Shown here one piece after another: positions 7,121 to 14,811 of a DNA stretch of 27,229 bases. The notes under the pieces are model-generated. The model was not told the origin of the DNA. It worked only from the letters and a program-made list of their open reading frames with translations, and made no database searches. The stretch comes from Rhodospirillaceae bacterium (lineage in GTDB: Bacteria; Pseudomonadota; Alphaproteobacteria; UBA11136): the NCBI GenBank assembly GCA_002686135.1, contig NZAO01000054.1, positions 13,521-40,749 on the forward strand. Direction: 5' to 3'. Position 1 is the first letter of the stretch, and every line of letters begins with the position of its first letter. The translations under genes and the position numbers were made by a program.

Positions 7121-7930
7121 TTGCAAACTCCCAGCCTCCGAACCAGCCTCTACGTGCCTGGCGATCGACCTGAACGCTTCGACAAGGCGCTGCACAGCGG
7201 AGCCGATTCGGTCATCATCGACCTCGAGGATGCCGTCGCCGACGCGGCCAAGCCCCACGCTCGGGAGCATGCGGTCGATTGGCTACGTTCGAATCCGGGG
7301 ACGCCGGCGTGGGTGCGGGTGAACAACCGCTCCGATCTCCTGTCGGTCGACCTCGACGCAATTTCGCCGGTTTCGGGCCTGGGTGTCGTCATCCCCAAAG
7401 CCGACCTAGCCGCCTGCGCTCAGGCCTCGCTTCCGGTGGTCGCTCTCATCGAGACCTCCGTCGGTGTCGTGCAAGCGCGCGAGATCGCCGCGTTGCCCAA
7501 CGTGGTTCGGCTGGCCCTGGGCGAAGCCGATCTTGCCGCCGATCTCGGTATCGAGCCCTCGGTTGACCACCGGGAGTTTGTCGCTATCCGGTCCGAGATC
7601 GTGGTGGCATCGGCCGCGGCAATGATCGCCGCGCCGGCCGGGCCGGTGTTCACCGACCTCGAAGACGACGATGGATTGGCGGTATCGAGCGACCAGCTAC
7701 GACGCCAAGGCTTTGGTGGACGATCGATCCTTCACCCAAGGCAGGTCGGGGCGGTACACCGCGCCTTTGCCCCGCCCGCCGAACGCGTCGTGTGGGCACG
7801 ACGAATACTCGACGCGTTTCGGTCTGCCCAATCGGAGGGCCGTGCCGTGGTGATCGTCGATGGGGAATTCGTCGACGCTGCCGTAGCCCGACGAGCCGAA
7901 GCCGTCCTCGCCGTCGCGGGGAACCCATGA
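7121..7930 (+). CDS. HpcH/HpaI aldolase / citrate lyase beta-like (CitE) CoA-ester lyase
   Basis: A 269-residue TIM-barrel lyase of the CitE/malyl-CoA lyase family, which cleaves 3-hydroxy-acyl-CoA or malyl/citramalyl-CoA-type esters in a Mg-dependent aldol reaction. Family blocks are in order: RTSLYVPGDRPERFDKAL at the N-terminus, SVIIDLEDAV (Mg-region acid residues), AWVRVN, VIPKA, LIETSVGV, LALGEADLAADLG, GFGGRSILHPRQV and the terminal DGEFVDAAVARRAEAVL. The start is a TTG at 7121; no ATG or GTG fits the conserved N-terminus and the ribosome site is weak. Operator A lies upstream. It lacks the C-terminal extension of full malyl-CoA lyases. Given two CaiB CoA-transferases in the locus, it probably cleaves a CoA thioester made by one of them. 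Its stop overlaps a small open frame by 4 bp. Confidence 0.87.
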   Translation: MQTPSLRTSLYVPGDRPERFDKALHSGADSVIIDLEDAVADAAKPHAREHAVDWLRSNPGTPAWVRVNNRSDLLSVDLDAISPVSGLGVVIPKADLAACAQASLPVVALIETSVGVVQAREIAALPNVVRLALGEADLAADLGIEPSVDHREFVAIRSEIVVASAAAMIAAPAGPVFTDLEDDDGLAVSSDQLRRQGFGGRSILHPRQVGAVHRAFAPPAERVVWARRILDAFRSAQSEGRAVVIVDGEFVDAAVARRAEAVLAVAGNP

Positions 7931-8046
7931 CCCATCTCGTCTTCAGCCAAACCTGGCTGGAGGAAGGACCCGAACATCTCGCCGCCTACCTCGAGTTGGC
8001 GAACGGCTCGACTCGGTCCTCCAGGCCCAACCCGCCGTGGTCGTGA
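7927..8046 (+). CDS. Small open frame after citE, possibly a decayed gene
   Basis: A 39-residue frame starts in an ATGA overlap with the citE stop, the coupling used throughout this locus, and begins plausibly (MTHLVFSQTWLEEGPEHLAA). After YLELA the composition becomes Ser/Pro/Arg-rich, while a neighbouring frame continues sensibly as RLDSVLQAQPAVVVIH and then stops. This looks like a frameshifted remnant of a short protein; an antibiotic-biosynthesis-monooxygenase-type (ABM) fold would fit the pattern, but that is a guess. It may also be a genuine short peptide. Confidence 0.35.
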   Translation: MTHLVFSQTWLEEGPEHLAAYLELANGSTRSSRPNPPWS

Positions 8047-8086
8047 TCCACTGACCTGCGGGTTTGGCATTTCGCGCCATCCCCGA

Positions 8087-8950
8087 TCAGGAGTAGCGCT
8101 GCTCCTGCTCGTCGATCTCGTCGATGCCGACCAAGTGCAGAAAGTCGTCGTAGCTGGTCATCGTCGCGAGCCGGTCGGAACGAAATCCCAACTCGTGGAG
8201 ATCGGCCAGGCTGTCTTGCATCGCTCTTGTAGCGCTGAGCAACGTGGTGATCGGCGCCAAGACCACAGCGAACCCCATCCCACCGAGTTGGTCCAACGTG
8301 AACTCGGGTGGCCGGGCCTCTGAGGCGTTGAAGACCAGAGGTATGTCGTGGAAGGTCTCGGCGACAGTCTCGACCTCGGCTGGCGACTGCAGCGCTTCGA
8401 CGAACAACAAGTCGGCCCCAGCGTCGCGATAGCGGCGGGCTCGTTCGAGGGCGGCGCCGAGTCCCTCGTCGGCGCGAGCATCGGTGCGAGCGACGATCAC
8501 GATGTCGGTGCCCACGGCATCGCGGGTGTCGATAGCAGCGCGGAGCTTGCCCGCCATCTCGTCGACCGGAACAAGCGTCTTGCCGGCGAGGTGACCGCAC
8601 CGCTTGGGCATCTGTTGGTCTTCGAGATGCATTCCTGCCACGCCGCCTGCGATATAGGCCTCGACGGTGCGAACTACGTTGAGGGCGTTGCCATATCCGG
8701 TGTCGGCGTCGGCGAGCAGCGGTACCGACAACACCCGGGCGATTCGGCTTGCCGCATCCGCCATTTCGGTCATCGTCAGCAGGCCGACGTCGGGCCTTCC
8801 CAACAACGAACCCGCGACCGCGAACCCCGACATGTGCGCGGCATGGAATCCGGCCTGCTCGACCAGACGAGCCGAGACACCGTCGTAACAACCGGCGAGC
8901 ACCGTTGGGTCCGGCGCGGCGACAAGAGTTCGGAGGCGTTCGGCTGTCAC
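8087..8950 (-). CDS. Isocitrate lyase / PEP mutase family C-C lyase (methylisocitrate or dialkylmalate lyase-like)
   Basis: A 287-residue member of the PEP mutase/isocitrate lyase superfamily. The Mg ligands lie in DADTGYGN (Asp81, Asp83) and the flexible catalytic loop reads KRCGHLAGK with Cys118, the signature of true C-C lyases (2-methylisocitrate lyase, 2,3-dimethylmalate lyase) as opposed to oxaloacetate decarboxylases or mutases. Other family blocks: GCYDGVSARLVEQAGF, MHLEDQ, VIVARTDAR, ADLLFVEA. These enzymes split a 2-hydroxy-dicarboxylate into pyruvate or glyoxylate plus a second acid. The GTG start (8950) overlaps the nitrilase stop by 4 bp, placing it third in the iclR-nitrilase-lyase operon. 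With a PrpD-family gene nearby, a methylisocitrate-like or dialkylmalate-like substrate is inferred. Confidence 0.88.
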   Translation of the reverse strand: MTAERLRTLVAAPDPTVLAGCYDGVSARLVEQAGFHAAHMSGFAVAGSLLGRPDVGLLTMTEMADAASRIARVLSVPLLADADTGYGNALNVVRTVEAYIAGGVAGMHLEDQQMPKRCGHLAGKTLVPVDEMAGKLRAAIDTRDAVGTDIVIVARTDARADEGLGAALERARRYRDAGADLLFVEALQSPAEVETVAETFHDIPLVFNASEARPPEFTLDQLGGMGFAVVLAPITTLLSATRAMQDSLADLHELGFRSDRLATMTSYDDFLHLVGIDEIDEQEQRYS

Positions 8951-10497
8951 AGCAATGCGGCCGAAGCCTGCCAGGAGCGGCCACCGACCAGGTCGGTATC
9001 GCGCGAAACCTCACGGTGCAATGCCCGGGCCGGATAGAGCCGGGACTCCAGGATCGAGTCGTCGGGGCCGGCGGCGACCGCGTCAGGAGTATTGATCGTG
9101 CCATCGTAGGGGTGTAGCCGATCGGTCGACCAGAGAGAATCACGAGGCGGGTTGAGCACGATCGTGCCGCCGACACCCAGCGGGGTGCAGGCGACCAGGC
9201 ACAAGCGGTTCTCTGCCGCCCGTTCGCGAAGTGCCAGATCGGTGTGCCACGCGTGCGTCGGGTGGTAGAGCACGACGGCGATGTGGGCGCCCTGGATAGC
9301 GGCCAGACGGACGGCCTCCGGGTATAGGTGGTCGTCGCCGACAATGAGGGCGATGTCGCCCAACGGTGTTTCGCAGAGTGCGAGTTCGTCGCCGAACTCG
9401 GTCGCGTCGAACCGGTCGGAGTGATGAAGCTGTGCTTGTTCGTGGCGCAGCCCGCTGCGGGTCCACAGTTGTCCGACGTGTCGTTGGCCAACCACCGCGG
9501 AGGTGGCCACCCACACCCCGTCGGGGATCGACGCGGGTGGGGATGTGCCTTCGGGCAGCACTACGAGTTGCGCCCCGACAGCGTCCGAAGGTTGACTGCG
9601 CACACACCGAACTACGATGCTTTCGGGAACGTCGTGGCGGGGCGCGGCCGAGTGTGGCTTGGCGAGCGGACCGTAGATCTCGGGTCGGCGATGGCCGAAT
9701 CGATCGTCCAGCGGGCGAACCTCGGCCAGATCGATGTCGGCGACGATCACCTCTTCCTCGGTTCGGTTCGCCGATGCCAGGACCTCGCCATCGGGGGCGA
9801 CGATCTGGCTCTCGCCGGCGCCCTGCAGTACCTGGGACGGGACGCCGAGCGCTCGACTGAGCATCTCCACCTGGTCGACGGGAAGTAGCGGCCCGACCTT
9901 GTTGGCCGCTACCACGAACACGCCGTTCTCGACCGCTCGAACCGGGATGTGAAGAGCGGCCTCGTCGAGCGCGAACGAGTTGAGGCTGTTGAGCAGGAGG
10001 CGGGCGCCGCGAACCGCGAACGTCCGAGGTGTCTCGAAGGTGACGCCGTCCATGCAGGCATAGATGCCGAGAGGGCCGTAGCGGGTGTCGGCCAGTGGGC
10101 TGCCCGACGTCCCACCGGTCAGGTAGGTGCGCTCGTTGCCCATCAGCGTCTGCTTGTCGGCGGTGGCGATGATCTGGCCCACAGCATCAAGAAGGACACT
10201 GGTGATCGTCACACGATCGTCGCGGGGGACGGTGACCGCCAGTGCCACGCTGATGTCGAGCGCCCTTGCTCGCTCGGAGATCGTCGACATCCAGGCGCCG
10301 TCGAGCTCTACCGCCACGCTGCGACAATGGTCGAGGCTCTCGTATACCGACAGATGATTGGCGAATTCGGGCAGGACGACCAGTGCCGCACCGTTGGCCG
10401 CGGCCTCATCGATCAGTCGTAGACAACTGCCAAGGTTCTCGGCGAGGTCGGTGGTAGCCGCGAACTGGCCGGCTGCCACCCGAATCTGATCGATCAT
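8947..10497 (-). CDS. Tandem nitrilase-superfamily amidohydrolase with degenerate second domain
   Basis: A 516-residue protein, about twice the family's usual length. The first domain (residues 1-270) has the complete Glu-Lys-Cys triad: LPEF Glu44, ADKQTLMGNERTY Lys114 and GIYACMDGVTFE Cys147, so it should hydrolyse a C-N bond of an amide, nitrile or carbamoyl compound. The second (about 290-500) retains the fold pattern: LVVLPEG Glu315, then LGDIALIVGDDHLYPEAVRL, where the Cys of the usual ICYD is a Gly near 386 and no clear Lys is found, followed by AAENRLCLVACTP. It is therefore probably a catalytically dead pseudo-domain used for dimerisation or substrate gating. Start ATG 10497 overlaps the iclR stop; the stop overlaps the downstream lyase gene. 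The substrate is unknown; an amide intermediate of the same pathway is likely. Confidence 0.85.
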   Translation of the reverse strand: MIDQIRVAAGQFAATTDLAENLGSCLRLIDEAAANGAALVVLPEFANHLSVYESLDHCRSVAVELDGAWMSTISERARALDISVALAVTVPRDDRVTITSVLLDAVGQIIATADKQTLMGNERTYLTGGTSGSPLADTRYGPLGIYACMDGVTFETPRTFAVRGARLLLNSLNSFALDEAALHIPVRAVENGVFVVAANKVGPLLPVDQVEMLSRALGVPSQVLQGAGESQIVAPDGEVLASANRTEEEVIVADIDLAEVRPLDDRFGHRRPEIYGPLAKPHSAAPRHDVPESIVVRCVRSQPSDAVGAQLVVLPEGTSPPASIPDGVWVATSAVVGQRHVGQLWTRSGLRHEQAQLHHSDRFDATEFGDELALCETPLGDIALIVGDDHLYPEAVRLAAIQGAHIAVVLYHPTHAWHTDLALRERAAENRLCLVACTPLGVGGTIVLNPPRDSLWSTDRLHPYDGTINTPDAVAAGPDDSILESRLYPARALHREVSRDTDLVGGRSWQASAALL

Positions 10498-11276
10498 GAT
10501 TCATCGGATCGGGCGCCGAGGCGGGTCGAGAGCTCCCTCGTAGCTTCGGTGAGTGTTTCCGCCGAACCGGCGACCTCGTGTCGGAATCGTTCGATCGGGC
10601 CGCAAACGCTGATGACGGCAACCGGCCGATGCTGCTGATCGAGCACCGGCGCGGCGACAGAACAAGCGCCAACCTGACGTTCGCCCAACGACACGGCGAA
10701 ACCCTGCTCACGGATGCGCTTGAGTTCTGTGCGAAGCTCGGGCTCGGAGACGATCGTCGCATCGGTGAGCGCTTCGAGCGCCGACTCGGCGAGGTAGCCG
10801 TCGATCTCTTCGGGGCTGAGCCACGCCAGAAACGCCTTCGATGACGCGCCGGCATGGAGGGGGAACGCCGCGGCGAGTTGAACGGTCATCTTGACCTCTC
10901 GTGAGGGTGTGACCTGGTCGACGTACACCCGCTTGTTCCCGTTGCGAACCGAGAGCGTCGCTGTTTCGTTGGTCGTCGCGCTGAGGCGGTGCATCGCGTC
11001 GAGCGCCATCGAATGGATATCGAGGTTGTCGAGGTAGGCAGCCGAAAGTCGGAGCACGCCGGGACCAAGCGAGTAGCGCCGGGTCACCAGATCGGCGACC
11101 ACGAGATCGTGCTCACACAACGAGGTGAGGATGCGGTGGACCACCGCTTTGGAGATTTCGAGTTCTTTCGAGATCTCGGTAACCCCGATGGTGCCTTGTT
11201 TCGTCGTCAGGAGAAAGAGCACTTCGGCTGCTCGTTCGATGGTCGCTAGGCTTCTGCCACTCGTCGATGTCGACAC
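10494..11276 (-). CDS. IclR-family transcriptional regulator
   Basis: A 260-residue regulator with the two IclR domains. A winged helix-turn-helix spans roughly residues 8-75 (TIERAAEVLFLLTTKQGTIG, then VTEISKELEISKAVVHRILT and YSLGPGVLRL). The effector-binding domain follows (ETATLSVRNGNKRVYVDQV, PLHAGASSKAFLAWL, RIREQGFAVSLGERQVG and SVAAPVLDQQHRPVAVISVCGP), all characteristic of the family. It is first in an operon with the nitrilase and lyase genes (ATGA overlaps) and diverges from the CaiB-led operon. An operator of the type found at three other promoters lies in the 102-bp gap between them, so autoregulation and local control are likely. The effector is presumably a pathway substrate or intermediate, unknown here. 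Confidence 0.95.
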   Translation of the reverse strand: MSTSTSGRSLATIERAAEVLFLLTTKQGTIGVTEISKELEISKAVVHRILTSLCEHDLVVADLVTRRYSLGPGVLRLSAAYLDNLDIHSMALDAMHRLSATTNETATLSVRNGNKRVYVDQVTPSREVKMTVQLAAAFPLHAGASSKAFLAWLSPEEIDGYLAESALEALTDATIVSEPELRTELKRIREQGFAVSLGERQVGACSVAAPVLDQQHRPVAVISVCGPIERFRHEVAGSAETLTEATRELSTRLGARSDES

Positions 11277-11340
11277 CGATGATTCCTCTCAATCGGAAGG
11301 GGTTGCCCCACAGTCCACCGTACGAGACACTACAGGTTAT

Positions 11341-11366
11341 GTTCCACTGGGCGAAACAGTGTTCCG
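11341..11366. promoter_or_regulatory. IclR-type operator B (iclR / six-gene operon divergent promoter)
   Basis: Half-sites GTTCCA (11341-11346), CGAAAC (11352-11357) and GTTCCG (11361-11366) are separated by 5 and 3 nt. The 16 bases at 11351-11366 are the exact reverse complement of those at 26523-26538. The site lies 12 bp before the GTG of the CaiB-like gene and 64 bp before the iclR start, so occupancy would block rightward transcription or translation onset directly and could autoregulate iclR. Confidence 0.78.
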
Positions 11367-11378
11367 AGACGGTCTGAC

Positions 11379-12584
11379 GTGACGAAACCTCGAACCGGTC
11401 CACTCACCGACCTGCGGGTTCTCGATATCTCGACCGTGCTTGCTGGCCCGACCACTTGTCAAGTCCTGGCCGATTACGGCGCCGACGTGATCAAGATCGA
11501 ACACCCAACCCGTGCCGACGCATTGCGCGGGCATGGAGCCCAGATCGATGGCGAGGGGTTGTGGTGGAAGGTCGTCGCGCGAAACAAGCGCTGCATCGGC
11601 CTCTATCTCGGCTCGCCCGAAGGCGCCGAGATCTTTGAGAAGTTGGTGCCCACCGCCGACGTCGTCGTCGAGAATTTCCGGCCGGGCACGCTCGAACGTT
11701 GGGGGCTCGGATACGACCGCCTCGCCGAGATCAATCCGGGCATCGTGCTCTGTCGCATCACCGGGTTCGGACAGGATGGCCCGTATGCCGATCGTCCAGC
11801 GTTCGGGACGCTTATCGAGGCGATGAGCGGGTTCGCCCACATGACCGGCGAAGTCGACCGCCCACCTACCCTTCCCCCCTTTGGTCTGGCCGACTCAATC
11901 GCCGGCCTGGTTGGCGTTTCGGCGGTCATGATGGCTCTCCACCACCGCGACCGCACAGGGGTCGGTCAACAGATCGACCTCAGCATCCTCGAGCCGCTGA
12001 CCTCAGCGTTGGGTCCTCACATCATCACCTACGACCAGACCGGCCATGTGCAGTCGCGTTCGGGAAACCGATCGAGCAACAACGCGCCCCGCAACACATA
12101 CCTCACCTCCGATCAACACTGGGTTGTCGTGTCGTCGAGTGCAGAATCCATCGCTCGCCGTGCGATGGAGTTGGTCGGCCGTTCCGACCTGACCGACGAG
12201 CCATGGTTCGGCACAGGGGCGGGACGGGCCGAACACGCCGAGGAGATCGATGAGGCGATGGGCCAATGGATCGGCAGACTCGACCTCGAGACGGTCGTGG
12301 CCGAGTTCGCTGCCGCTGAAGTGGCACTGGCCCCAGTCTACGACGTTGCAGGCTACGTGGCCGATCCGCAGGTCGAGGCCCGGGGAGCCGTGGTCAGGGT
12401 TGACGATCAGAGCCTGGGTACCGTCGCCATGCAGAACGTGTTGTTCAAGATGTCGGAAACCCCGGGCGTCATTCGCCATACCGGTCGCTCGTTGGGGGCC
12501 GACACCGACGCCCTGCTTCATGGCGAGCTTGAGATTTCACACGAGCAACTAGACGAGCTACGCCAAGACGGAGTGATCGCATGA
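11379..12584 (+). CDS. CaiB/BaiF (class III) CoA-transferase, first of six-gene operon
   Basis: A 401-residue class III CoA-transferase, which moves CoA from a donor thioester to a carboxylic acid. The catalytic Asp is Asp172 in FGLADSIAGL. Other family blocks are ADYGADVIKIEHP, ARNKRCIGLYL, VVVENFRPGTLERWGLG, CRITGFGQDGPYADRPAF, GVGQQIDLSI and the late QVEARGAVV. Start is GTG 11379, 12 bp downstream of operator B. Its stop overlaps the next start (ATGA). The gene at 22347 is a clear paralogue sharing ENFRPGTLERWGLG. The operon content suggests it activates a dicarboxylate or a related acid for cleavage by the CitE-like or HMG-CoA-lyase-like enzymes. Donor and acceptor are unknown. Confidence 0.92.
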   Translation: MTKPRTGPLTDLRVLDISTVLAGPTTCQVLADYGADVIKIEHPTRADALRGHGAQIDGEGLWWKVVARNKRCIGLYLGSPEGAEIFEKLVPTADVVVENFRPGTLERWGLGYDRLAEINPGIVLCRITGFGQDGPYADRPAFGTLIEAMSGFAHMTGEVDRPPTLPPFGLADSIAGLVGVSAVMMALHHRDRTGVGQQIDLSILEPLTSALGPHIITYDQTGHVQSRSGNRSSNNAPRNTYLTSDQHWVVVSSSAESIARRAMELVGRSDLTDEPWFGTGAGRAEHAEEIDEAMGQWIGRLDLETVVAEFAAAEVALAPVYDVAGYVADPQVEARGAVVRVDDQSLGTVAMQNVLFKMSETPGVIRHTGRSLGADTDALLHGELEISHEQLDELRQDGVIA

Positions 12585-13390
12585 GCGACGTCGCCGCTCT
12601 ACTAGAACTACTCGGCCACGCCACCATCCACGACCTGGGCCGCAGCATGAGCAACGGCATGGCGCAGTCGCCGAACCACCCGTCGTTTCGGCACTGCCTC
12701 GATCGACTCCACGGCGACCGGGTTCGCGACGACGGCGGTTCGGCCGCCGCCGACCTGCTCACCACCGGTTGCCACGTCGGCACCCATGTCGACGCGCTGG
12801 CCCACGTCAGCCACGACGGCCTTCTATTCGGTGGTGTATCGGCCGCCGAGGCGCAGGCGACCGGAAGGTTCGAGGTGTTGGGTATCCACGAACTCCCGCC
12901 GTTCGTCGGCCGAGGTGTGCTTCTCGACATTGCGGCCATGTTGGGTGTCGAAGTCTGCGAACCCGGGTACGAGATCACCGCGTCCGACCTTGAGGCGACG
13001 GTCGTGCGACAAGCCACGCCGGTCAGGGCCGGCGACGCGGTCCTGATCCGAAGCGGGTGGGGGAAACACTTCGCCGACGATGCCGCGTATCGGGGCGTAG
13101 GTACCGGGGTGCCCGGAGTGGGTGAAGCGGGGGCGCAATGGTTGGCCGAACATGGGATAGCGCTGGCAGGCGCAGACACCGTCGCGTTCGAGTGCATCCC
13201 ACCCGGTGCTGGACACGCGCCCCTGCCCGCGCATCGTGTGCTCCTGGTCGAGGCGGGAATCAACATCATCGAAGCGATGAACCTCGATGACGCTGCCGCT
13301 GCCGGCGCGCACGAAGTCGTCTTTGTCTTGGCTCATCTCAACATTCATGGAGCCACCGGCGCACCTGCCCGACCTCTCGCCATCGCATGA
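12581..13390 (+). CDS. Metal-dependent cyclase-family amidohydrolase (kynurenine formamidase / isatin hydrolase type)
   Basis: A 269-residue protein of the cyclase family (Pfam Cyclase). The metal site is seen as HVGTHVDALAH: His65, His69, Asp71 and His75, matching the HxGTHxDxxxH signature. Family features also include IHDLGRSMSNGM at the start, DAVLIRSGWGKHF in the middle, HGIALAGADTVAFECIPPG and a terminal EVVFVLAHLNIHGATGAPARP. Members hydrolyse C-N bonds, including the ring amide of isatin and N-formylkynurenine. A cyclic imide or lactam opening step is therefore a fair inference, given that HyuA/HyuB and isochorismatase-type amidases are encoded in the same or adjacent operons. Coupled by ATGA overlaps on both sides. 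Confidence 0.88.
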   Translation: MSDVAALLELLGHATIHDLGRSMSNGMAQSPNHPSFRHCLDRLHGDRVRDDGGSAAADLLTTGCHVGTHVDALAHVSHDGLLFGGVSAAEAQATGRFEVLGIHELPPFVGRGVLLDIAAMLGVEVCEPGYEITASDLEATVVRQATPVRAGDAVLIRSGWGKHFADDAAYRGVGTGVPGVGEAGAQWLAEHGIALAGADTVAFECIPPGAGHAPLPAHRVLLVEAGINIIEAMNLDDAAAAGAHEVVFVLAHLNIHGATGAPARPLAIA

Positions 13391-14811
13391 CCGACACTCC
13401 GATCCTCACCCAACTCGCCGCGCTTGCCACGGGCTCGATGCCCAGCGAGGTGATCGACGGCATTCCAGCTCGGATCATCGACATCGTGGGCATCGCTGTG
13501 CGGGCCAGCACACTCGACACGAGCCGGTCGATCGTGGGTTTTTCGACCGATCAGGGAACCGCGCCACAATCGACCGCCATCGGCGCTTCGGTGAAGATGT
13601 CGGCCGCCGAAGCCGCGTTCGTCAACGGAGTGCTCGCCCATTCGCTCGACTACGACGACACCCATCTCCCCTCGATATTGCACCCGAGCGCGTCGGTCGT
13701 ACCGGCAGCGTTGGCTGCTGCGGAGTGGGTCGATGCTTCGGGTACTGCGCTGCTCGAAGCGGTCACCGCCGGCCTCGAGATCACGGTGCGCCTGGGTATG
13801 GGTGGCTACGACCCGGTAGGTCGCCAGTCGGTGTATTTCGAGCGCGGTCAGCACGCGACCTCGATCTGTGGCGCCATCGGTTCGGCCGCAGCAGTCGCGC
13901 GACTGCTCGGCGGTAGCGCCGAGGTCGTGCAGGACGCGATGGGAATAGCGTGTTCGATGGCCAGCGGCATCATCGAAGCCAACCGGGCGGGAGGCACGGT
14001 CAAGCGACTGCATTGCGGTTGGGCAGCTCGATCAGGGGTCAGCGCCGCCCAGTTGGCGGTACGCGGAATCACCGGTCCCCCCACTGCCATCGAGGGGCGA
14101 TTCGGCCTGTTCCAGGCGTTCCTCGGTGACCAGGGCCGGGTGTCAGCCACCCTGGATCGGCTCGGTGAGAACTGGGAAGCGGCCGGAATCTTCTACAAGC
14201 CTTATCCCGCGAACCACTTCACCCACACCGGCATCGACGCGGCGATCGCCCTTCGCAACCGCGGACTAGCAGTCGCTGACATCTCCACGGCGACCCTTGA
14301 GGTAGCCCCGCCCACGGTTCGAACCATCGGCGATCCCATCGCCGCGAAACGTCGACCCGATACCGGCTACCAGGCGCAGTTCAGCGGGCCATATACGGTC
14401 ATCGCCGGATTCCTCGGAGGCGGCGGACTGGGTGTCGGCCTTGCCGACTTCACCGACGCGCTGGCGATCGACCCTCGTCGCCGCGATCTCATGGCGAAGG
14501 TCGACGTGGTCGGCAGCGAAACGTTCCTCGACATCTACCCCTATCAATTCCCGGCCCGGCTCACCGTCCAGACAACCGATGGACACCAACTGGTCGAGGA
14601 AGTCCTCACCAACCGTGGTGGTTCCCACCGGCCGCTTTCATCCGAGGAGCTCGCCGCGAAATTCAACGACAACGTCGACGGTTTGCTGTCACCCGACGCG
14701 GCCGATCGGTTGGCAACGTCACTTGCCGATCTCGCCTCGGTGGGTTCGGTGTCCGACGTGCTTTCGCCGCTCTGCCTTGTGTCTGCGCTCGATGAGGGGA
14801 CATCTTCATGA
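13387..14811 (+). CDS. MmgE/PrpD family dehydratase/hydratase
   Basis: A 474-residue MmgE/PrpD protein (family length about 450-500). Recognisable blocks: FVNGVLAHSLDYDDTH, with the conserved DD near residue 96; HPSASVVPAALAAAEW; LEITVRLG; GAIGSAAAVARLLG; GTVKRLHCGWAARSGVSAAQLA; KPYPANHFTHTGIDAAIAL; and FSGPYTVIAGFL. The best-known members dehydrate 2-methylcitrate to 2-methylaconitate; others act on related 2-hydroxy-carboxylates or isomerise itaconate-type acids (cis-aconitate decarboxylase). It overlaps both neighbours by 4 bp. In this operon it could add or remove water on a substituted maleate/malate, feeding the PEP mutase/isocitrate lyase-family enzyme. That link is inference. Confidence 0.92.
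   Translation: MTDTPILTQLAALATGSMPSEVIDGIPARIIDIVGIAVRASTLDTSRSIVGFSTDQGTAPQSTAIGASVKMSAAEAAFVNGVLAHSLDYDDTHLPSILHPSASVVPAALAAAEWVDASGTALLEAVTAGLEITVRLGMGGYDPVGRQSVYFERGQHATSICGAIGSAAAVARLLGGSAEVVQDAMGIACSMASGIIEANRAGGTVKRLHCGWAARSGVSAAQLAVRGITGPPTAIEGRFGLFQAFLGDQGRVSATLDRLGENWEAAGIFYKPYPANHFTHTGIDAAIALRNRGLAVADISTATLEVAPPTVRTIGDPIAAKRRPDTGYQAQFSGPYTVIAGFLGGGGLGVGLADFTDALAIDPRRRDLMAKVDVVGSETFLDIYPYQFPARLTVQTTDGHQLVEEVLTNRGGSHRPLSSEELAAKFNDNVDGLLSPDAADRLATSLADLASVGSVSDVLSPLCLVSALDEGTSS

Noticed and set aside
8047..8086. Short inverted repeat TGGC...GCCA between convergent citE and lyase genes as terminator
   Set aside because: The stem is only 4 bp and lacks a T-run; too weak to call.
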